Shown in pieces: positions 59,136 through 63,685 of a stretch of DNA of 63,685 bases. How positions within the stretch are numbered: the first letter of the stretch is position 1; each line of letters starts with the position of its first letter. Source of the DNA: Candidatus Pacearchaeota archaeon CG10_big_fil_rev_8_21_14_0_10_34_76 (GTDB lineage Archaea > Nanobdellota > Nanobdellia > Pacearchaeales > GW2011-AR1); assembly GCA_002763075.1 (NCBI GenBank), contig PFDB01000002.1, positions 126,286-189,970 of the forward strand. The letters run 5' to 3'. A program made the position numbers and the translations under genes. A model generated the notes under the pieces. That model was not told the DNA's origin. It saw only the letters and a list, made by a program, of their open reading frames with translations, and made no database searches.

Positions 59136-60341
59136 TTATTGGGGAACAATGGCTGCTGTAGAATATTCTCTTATTAGTGATTTTGCTAGGGCTTTTACTT
59201 GTTCTAATGAAACGGATCTTATTTTTTTCTCGTGATTGTAATAATCTTCTTCTATATCTCCTGTTGCAAGATATGCAAAAAGGAGTTCATTCATGACTTT
59301 TGAGCTTTCTTCAGAGGTAACTTTTTTCAACCCAATTATTCTTTCCTTCGCCTCTTCTAGATTTTTTTCAGTCATATTATCTATGTTATTGAACTCTTGT
59401 AGTATGAGTGATTTTACTTCTGGGATTGCTTCTTTAGTTGTACCTGCATATATTGAATAATATGAATAAGAAGTTTCTGAATTAATTGAAGAGTTTACAG
59501 AATAAGCGAGACCTCTTTTTTCTCTTATTTCAAGGAAAAGGCGCGAGGACATTCCATTTGCAAGGTATGCGTCTAAAACTTCTAATACCTGATATTCAGG
59601 AGATGTTTGTAGGGGAGCATGGACTCCTAATAGGAAATGTGCTTGATCTAATCCAGGACGTTCTTCTATAGATTCTGCATTTTTCTTTATCACCTCTAAT
59701 GGGCTAGATGAGGGTTTATTCTCTGTTTGGAATGCAGTTTCTAAGTATTCTGAGAGTTTTTCAAAATCTGCTTTTCCTACTATTGTAACTATGTAATTTT
59801 CTGGGGAGTATTTTTTTGTGAAGAAGTTTGCAACGAAATCTCTCGAAAGAGCGGAGACTGTTTCCTTTGTTCCTATTATACCCCTACCAAATGGTTTTTC
59901 AAAAAGATTTTCCTGAATTTTCTCATATATATGGTATTGGGGAGTGTCATGGTAGAGTTTTATCTCTTCAAGAATTACCTTTTTTTCCTTTTCGAATTTT
60001 TCTTCATTAAATGAAGGATTTTTTAACATGTCTATGAGTATATCAAGGCCTTTGAAAAGATGTTCGCTAGGGAGTTTGAACCAGTAACTTGTGACATCTT
60101 CTGCTGTGAATGCATTCAATATTCCTCCGCGTTTTTCAATCTCTCTTGAGATATCCTCATGGCTTCTCGTGAGAGTTCCAGTGAATAATAAGTGCTCTAT
60201 AAAATGGGCAATACCTTTGATGTCCGAAGACTCGTGGGATGCTGCGAATGGATTTGATATGCTTAGAGATACAACTGGAAGGTCTCTTTCTTCGTGTAAG
60301 AGAGTCATACCATTTTTTAGAATACGTTTTTGGAACTTCAT
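59136..60341 (-). CDS. M16 family zinc metallopeptidase
   Basis: A 401-residue protein. The catalytic HFIEHLLFTG (HxxEH, about 46-55) with the third ligand glutamate in EKKVILEEIKLYHD (about 118-130) places it in the M16B group (processing-peptidase type). The inactive half has REKRGLAYSVNSSINSETS. It has no signal peptide, so it acts in the cytoplasm on small proteins or peptides, usually as a dimer. It is divergent from the small gene at 60386. Confidence 0.92.
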   Translation of the reverse strand: MKFQKRILKNGMTLLHEERDLPVVSLSISNPFAASHESSDIKGIAHFIEHLLFTGTLTRSHEDISREIEKRGGILNAFTAEDVTSYWFKLPSEHLFKGLDILIDMLKNPSFNEEKFEKEKKVILEEIKLYHDTPQYHIYEKIQENLFEKPFGRGIIGTKETVSALSRDFVANFFTKKYSPENYIVTIVGKADFEKLSEYLETAFQTENKPSSSPLEVIKKNAESIEERPGLDQAHFLLGVHAPLQTSPEYQVLEVLDAYLANGMSSRLFLEIREKRGLAYSVNSSINSETSYSYYSIYAGTTKEAIPEVKSLILQEFNNIDNMTEKNLEEAKERIIGLKKVTSEESSKVMNELLFAYLATGDIEEDYYNHEKKIRSVSLEQVKALAKSLIREYSTAAIVPQ

Positions 60342-60385
60342 TACTCGGAAGGAAAAAGGAAGATTAATAAAGTTTGCGGAGATTT

Positions 60386-60700
60386 ATGAATATGGTTGAG
60401 GGAAGAGCATTGGACGTTTATGCAAAAAACAGGGGGATTTCGATGGATGAACTTCTAGGATATAAAAAAGATCCTGAAGTTGAAAGAAGAGAAAGAGTTA
60501 TGAAGCTAGGGGCGGAAATGAGGTATTCTGATATGAGTCTTTTTGAGATCCAAGAGTATTTTGTTGAGAGATCTGAAGTGGTTAGTCACAGAGTCAATGT
60601 ACAAAAAAAGATGGATGAATCTGGGTTGACGAGGGCAAATGAAATAACTGCGCGAGCTGGAAGGTTGATAGAAAATGATTTTGATTTTATCATTTATTAA
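60386..60700 (+). CDS. Hypothetical helical protein
   Basis: A 104-residue charged helical protein (ALDVYAKNRGISMDELLGYK, RRERVMKLGAEMRYSDMSLF). It starts at the ATG at 60386; an in-frame TTG at 60374 is also possible. No family recognised. Its 5' region overlaps no gene and faces the peptidase promoter. Confidence 0.55.
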   Translation: MNMVEGRALDVYAKNRGISMDELLGYKKDPEVERRERVMKLGAEMRYSDMSLFEIQEYFVERSEVVSHRVNVQKKMDESGLTRANEITARAGRLIENDFDFIIY

Positions 60701-60803
60701 TCAGTTAGGTATATCTTGATAATAAACTTCTATAAAATCCATTTATTTGGCTCTCTGGATTCATAGGTAATATTTTAAATCCTATTTTTCTTGGAAGATT
60801 AAG

Positions 60804-61712
60804 ATGCCAGTAAATGCAGGTTATGAATATTTTGAAGCTGAGAAGAAGTATTTGAATGCTCAGGGTTTAGATGAAAAAATTAAATGCTTGGAAGAGATGA
60901 TAAAGGTTGCCCCTAAACATAAAAGTTCGGAAAATCTTCTTGCAGAGCTAAAGACAAGACTAAAGAAATTTAGAGAGAAACAGGAAAAGGGAAAGAAGGT
61001 TGGAAAGGGGAAGAAAGGAATCAGAAAAGAGGGATTTCAGGTTGCACTAGTGGGCAAGGTAAATTCTGGAAAATCTGCATTGCTTGGAGCATTGACAAAT
61101 GCAAGGTCTTTTGTTTCTGATGTTGATTTCACTACATTCCAACCTGAAATTGGGGCGATGCAGTATGAAGGGGTGAAGGCGCAGATAGTGGATCTTCCAT
61201 CTATAGGGCATAAGGAATTTGATTATGGAGTCATAAATAATGCTGATTTAATATTAATGGTGGTTGAAAAAATTGATGATATTGCAGAAGTTGAAATTGT
61301 TCTGGAAAGGGCGGTTGGGAAGAGAATTCCAGTAATAAACAAGATTGACTTGCTTGATGAAAATGGAAAAAGAAAACTTGAACAGCAAGTAAGGGCTAAA
61401 AGAATAAAGGATTATGTTTTGATTTCTGCATTGTTAGGGGAAGGAATCTTGGAACTGAAGAAAAAAATATTTGAAAGTATGAATGTGATTAGGGTATTTA
61501 CTAAGGAGCCAGGGAAGCAATCTAATAATGACCCCATAGTTTTACCTACTGGGAGCAATGTTGAAGACGTGGCTGAGAGCATATACAAAGGATTTTCAAG
61601 ACAGGTTAAGGAATCCAGAGTAACTGGACCAAGTGGAAAGTTTTCAAATCAAAAGGTTGGACTGAAGCATATACTGAAGGACAGAGATGTTGTAGAGTTT
61701 CATACAAGGTAA
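60804..61712 (+). CDS. DRG/OBG-like GTPase with TGS domain
   Basis: A 302-residue GTPase. An N-terminal helical part (about 1-72) leads to G1 ALVGKVNSGKSALLGALTNA (about 77-96), the G2 region VDFTTFQPEIGAM, G3 VDLPSIG (where most DRG proteins have DLPG), G4 VINKIDLLDE and ISALLGEG. The C-terminal TGS-like domain ends with KHILKDRDVVEFHTR. At 302 residues it is shorter than typical DRG proteins (about 365). Likely ribosome-associated. Confidence 0.88.
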   Translation: MPVNAGYEYFEAEKKYLNAQGLDEKIKCLEEMIKVAPKHKSSENLLAELKTRLKKFREKQEKGKKVGKGKKGIRKEGFQVALVGKVNSGKSALLGALTNARSFVSDVDFTTFQPEIGAMQYEGVKAQIVDLPSIGHKEFDYGVINNADLILMVVEKIDDIAEVEIVLERAVGKRIPVINKIDLLDENGKRKLEQQVRAKRIKDYVLISALLGEGILELKKKIFESMNVIRVFTKEPGKQSNNDPIVLPTGSNVEDVAESIYKGFSRQVKESRVTGPSGKFSNQKVGLKHILKDRDVVEFHTR

Positions 61713-61716
61713 TCAT

Positions 61717-61974
61717 TTATTTGTAAATATTGTTTATCCACCATTTTTTTAGTATTGGGATAGAAAGAGTAGATAAGAAAAATGCAAGTGAAGGGATTAT
61801 TGCATTAAGAAAAGGTTTCGGGAGATTGAGAATATAAAATGTTATTACTATAACGATGTACGTGAGGAGGATTATGCTTATTTTTCTTGATCGGCTAGTT
61901 TCCCAAGCTTTATCTGCCTCAACACGCTTGTTTCTAATCTTTAAATCGTTGATTTGTTTTTGAAAATCATTCAT
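61717..61974 (-). CDS. Hypothetical small membrane protein
   Basis: An 85-residue protein: a charged coiled-coil start (NDFQKQINDLKIRNKRVEAD) and two membrane helices (IILLTYIVIVITFYIL and LNAIIPSLAFFLSTLSIPIL). Family unknown. It overlaps the TyrRS gene by 8 nt and so shares its transcript. Confidence 0.65.
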   Translation of the reverse strand: MNDFQKQINDLKIRNKRVEADKAWETSRSRKISIILLTYIVIVITFYILNLPKPFLNAIIPSLAFFLSTLSIPILKKWWINNIYK

Positions 61975-62977
61975 ATGCGTCTTTGTATAACTTGTAAAGG
62001 GATTTATTTTTTTGGATTTTTTCCAAAATCGAGTTTATTTCATTGGCCACGAAAAGCTTTATATCTAAGGGGTGAAGTTTTTTGGCTTTTACATCTTTTT
62101 CTATTTGAGAGAAATCAGAATATTCTAAATTTCCTCCGAACTTTTCAGGTCTTTTTATTATTAATTTTTGTTGGGTGTCTTGTTTTAATGGAAAAAGGAC
62201 ATATCTTATGAATTGCATTATTCCATTTTCAGAATCTCCTTCTGAAAATTCAGCATTTTTTATTTTTTTTGTGACCTCATCTGAGCTATCTAAAATATCT
62301 ATCTTGCTTCCTGGAATGCTTGCGCTCATTTTTTTCCCTATTAATCCTGGAATCATTGGGTTCATTAATTCAATGCGGGGGCTGTATCCTATTTTTGGAA
62401 GGTTTTCTCTAGCGAATACCATTATTTTTCTTTGATCTACTCCTCCAAATTGCATATCTACCTTAAGATATTCTTCATCTAGAGCTTGCATCATTGAGTA
62501 AATTAGTCCTGAGATGTTTGGATTTTCATTTTGCTTTACAACTTCCGAGGAAGCCTTGCTTGCATCTTTTTGAGAAACAAAGGTTGAAAGTTTAAGGAGA
62601 TCGTGAAAATAATTTGGGTTGAGTTGAAGTTTACTTCCCTTTACAAATTCTAATTTTTTAGAGTCTACGCCAAGAGCCTTAAGAATTTCTGGAAAAAGGG
62701 ATTCATAATATTTTTGCCTTTTATCTAAAATTTCCCAGGATACTCCGTCAAGAGCTGCATGCAAGTCCGCTATGAGAATTTTAACTTTTAACCCTGCTTT
62801 TAGGAAGTCTGCTATCTTGAGCATTGGAAGGAAATATGCAACGTGGGGGCTTCCAGTAGGCATCGTCCCCCAGTATATTGAAAGAGATTTTTTTTTAAGT
62901 GATTGTTTTAATTCCTCAATACTTATGACCTCTTGGAGATTTCTTGTAATTAATTCAAAACGTTGTTTATCATTCAT
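61967..62977 (-). CDS. tyrS: Tyrosyl-tRNA synthetase
   Basis: A 336-residue class I synthetase. The HIGH-like site is TGSPHVAYFLPMLKI (about 41-55) and the KMSKS-like site is IGKKMSASIPGSKI (about 222). Other markers are LIADLHAALDG and MQFGGVDQRKIMVFAREN, the tyrosine-binding region. Compact and without the bacterial S4-like C-terminal domain, it is the archaeal/eukaryal type. It charges tRNA-Tyr with tyrosine. Confidence 0.95.
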   Translation of the reverse strand: MNDKQRFELITRNLQEVISIEELKQSLKKKSLSIYWGTMPTGSPHVAYFLPMLKIADFLKAGLKVKILIADLHAALDGVSWEILDKRQKYYESLFPEILKALGVDSKKLEFVKGSKLQLNPNYFHDLLKLSTFVSQKDASKASSEVVKQNENPNISGLIYSMMQALDEEYLKVDMQFGGVDQRKIMVFARENLPKIGYSPRIELMNPMIPGLIGKKMSASIPGSKIDILDSSDEVTKKIKNAEFSEGDSENGIMQFIRYVLFPLKQDTQQKLIIKRPEKFGGNLEYSDFSQIEKDVKAKKLHPLDIKLFVANEINSILEKIQKNKSLYKLYKDAYE

Positions 62978-63026
62978 TTTTAATGTAAGGGAAAAGTTAA
63001 TTTAAACCTTATGTTTATAATGAGGC

Positions 63027-63347
63027 ATGAGGAGAATTGCATTTATAATAGCTATATTCTGCATAGCATTAATTATCATTTTAATGCATAGTCTTCCGAT
63101 TGTGTCCATAAGTTCTGTAGATGAATTGGATGAACTTGAGCTGAAAACTCGAGTGTTTATTTCAGGAGTTGTGGATGGGGAAAGAGAATTTGGAGAGTTT
63201 AGAATATTGGAAGTGAATGGTGTAACTTTGACGTGTGAATGTCCTGGAAAGTATCTTGGCAAGGATATAAATGTTATGGGGATTGTTGGAGAGTTCAATG
63301 GAAAAAAACAGGTCAATGTTTTAAGGATGAACTATCAAAACATATAA
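63027..63347 (+). CDS. Membrane-anchored OB-fold protein
   Basis: A 106-residue protein: an N-terminal membrane anchor (AFIIAIFCIALIIILMHSLP) followed by a small beta domain (TRVFISGVVDGEREFGEFRI, then VTLTCECPGKYLGKDINVMG and FNGKKQVNVLRM) that fits an OB fold of the tRNA-anti/nucleic-acid type. It is divergent from tyrS. Function unknown. Confidence 0.65.
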   Translation: MRRIAFIIAIFCIALIIILMHSLPIVSISSVDELDELELKTRVFISGVVDGEREFGEFRILEVNGVTLTCECPGKYLGKDINVMGIVGEFNGKKQVNVLRMNYQNI

Positions 63348-63422
63348 ATAGCGAGCACGATTATTTTAAAGTATAATAAATGTATAACTTAATACTTAAT
63401 TAAGTATTTAATAAGTATCTAG

Positions 63423-63608
63423 ATGGCAAAAGAAAGGGGTGTGAAGGGAAAGGAGATTCTTTTTAAAAAAGGAATAAAAATCCAAGGTCTTAATAGGGTT
63501 GCCTTGCCAAAAGAGCTATTAGAAAATCTTGATTTAAGAGAAGGAGATAAAATTGTCTTATACTTTGATCCAAATAGCGGATCTATAATAATAAGGAGAG
63601 AGAAATGA
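63423..63608 (+). CDS. AbrB/SpoVT-type DNA-binding protein
   Basis: A 61-residue protein with the AbrB swapped-hairpin pattern: GLNRVALPKELLENLDLREG followed by DKIVLYFDPNSGSIIIRR. It probably binds DNA as a dimer. It overlaps the next gene by 4 nt (ATGA), and about 75 nt of AT-rich promoter-like DNA precede it. Confidence 0.85.
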   Translation: MAKERGVKGKEILFKKGIKIQGLNRVALPKELLENLDLREGDKIVLYFDPNSGSIIIRREK

Positions 63609-63685
63609 ATAAAAAAGGGGTTATTAAAATTGGATTGGTTGGAGTGTTATTGGGAGTAGTTCTTTTTCTTGCAGTCTTTTTGGAG
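63605..63685 (+). CDS. Partial gene, membrane protein N-terminus
   Basis: The first 27 residues only, cut by the window end: MNKKGVIKIGLVGVLLGVVL and then FLAVFLE, a basic start followed by a hydrophobic helix (signal anchor or first membrane pass). It is translationally coupled to the AbrB-type gene. Confidence 0.55.
   Translation, partial: MNKKGVIKIGLVGVLLGVVLFLAVFLE

Overview
The window is a piece of an archaeal chromosome. Evidence: archaeal ribosomal proteins L21e, S13, S4, S11, L18e, L13 and S9 interleaved with RNA polymerase subunits F, D and N; both subunits of the D-family DNA polymerase next to Orc1/Cdc6; SecD/SecF; the RNase P protein Rnp4; a tRNA with an intron at the canonical archaeal position; and TATA-like boxes about 25-28 nt upstream of many start codons (leaderless genes). 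The low GC, compact and overlapping genes, many small proteins and short versions of familiar proteins suggest a DPANN-type lineage (Pacearchaeota/Woesearchaeota-like). That placement is inference; no 16S gene is present.

Layout. (1) 1-17.5 kb is a surface-glycan locus. A leftward block holds a deacetylase, two GT4 glycosyltransferases, a FemAB-like transferase, methyltransferases and a capsule-type transferase. A rightward operon at 6.9-13.6 kb resembles pseudaminic acid synthesis (PseB, methylase, PseC, PseF-like, PseI, a formyltransferase and a HAD-Nudix fusion). Then come a flippase and a GT9 enzyme. (2) 17.6-24.2 kb carries secF-secD, three tRNAs, a tandem nucleotide-kinase fusion, a stand-alone 5S rRNA, rnp4 and rpoN. 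(3) 23.5-27.5 kb is a MacB-type ABC system and a surface protein. (4) 27.6-32.5 kb is the ribosomal/RNA polymerase cluster with an embedded tRNA-Leu. (5) 32.5-37.6 kb has a Xer recombinase, a pilin with a metallopeptidase, an FKBP isomerase and a RecJ-like DHH nuclease. (6) 37.6-46 kb is an accessory region of small unknown proteins. (7) 46-57.4 kb is DNA metabolism: Lhr helicase with phosphoesterase, PRC-barrel protein, a candidate oriC, Orc1, and Pol D DP1 and DP2. (8) 57.5-63.7 kb holds a TctA-like membrane protein, an M16 peptidase, a DRG/OBG-like GTPase, TyrRS and an AbrB-type regulator.

The most unusual part is 42.2-44.2 kb. Two convergent paralogous genes each encode coiled coil, low-complexity linker and winged helix. 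They lie among several families of short DNA repeats (GGTGTTTAAGT, AAACAGCTG, AAAAGTGAG, TGTCTGT), an 18-bp palindrome and two sequences resembling archaeal origin recognition boxes. Some of the repeats are inside the coding linkers. It looks like an iteron-type replication, partition or autoregulatory module. Close by, at 38.9-40.9 kb, small unknown genes share near-identical promoter modules at fixed distances from their start codons, which suggests a local regulon.
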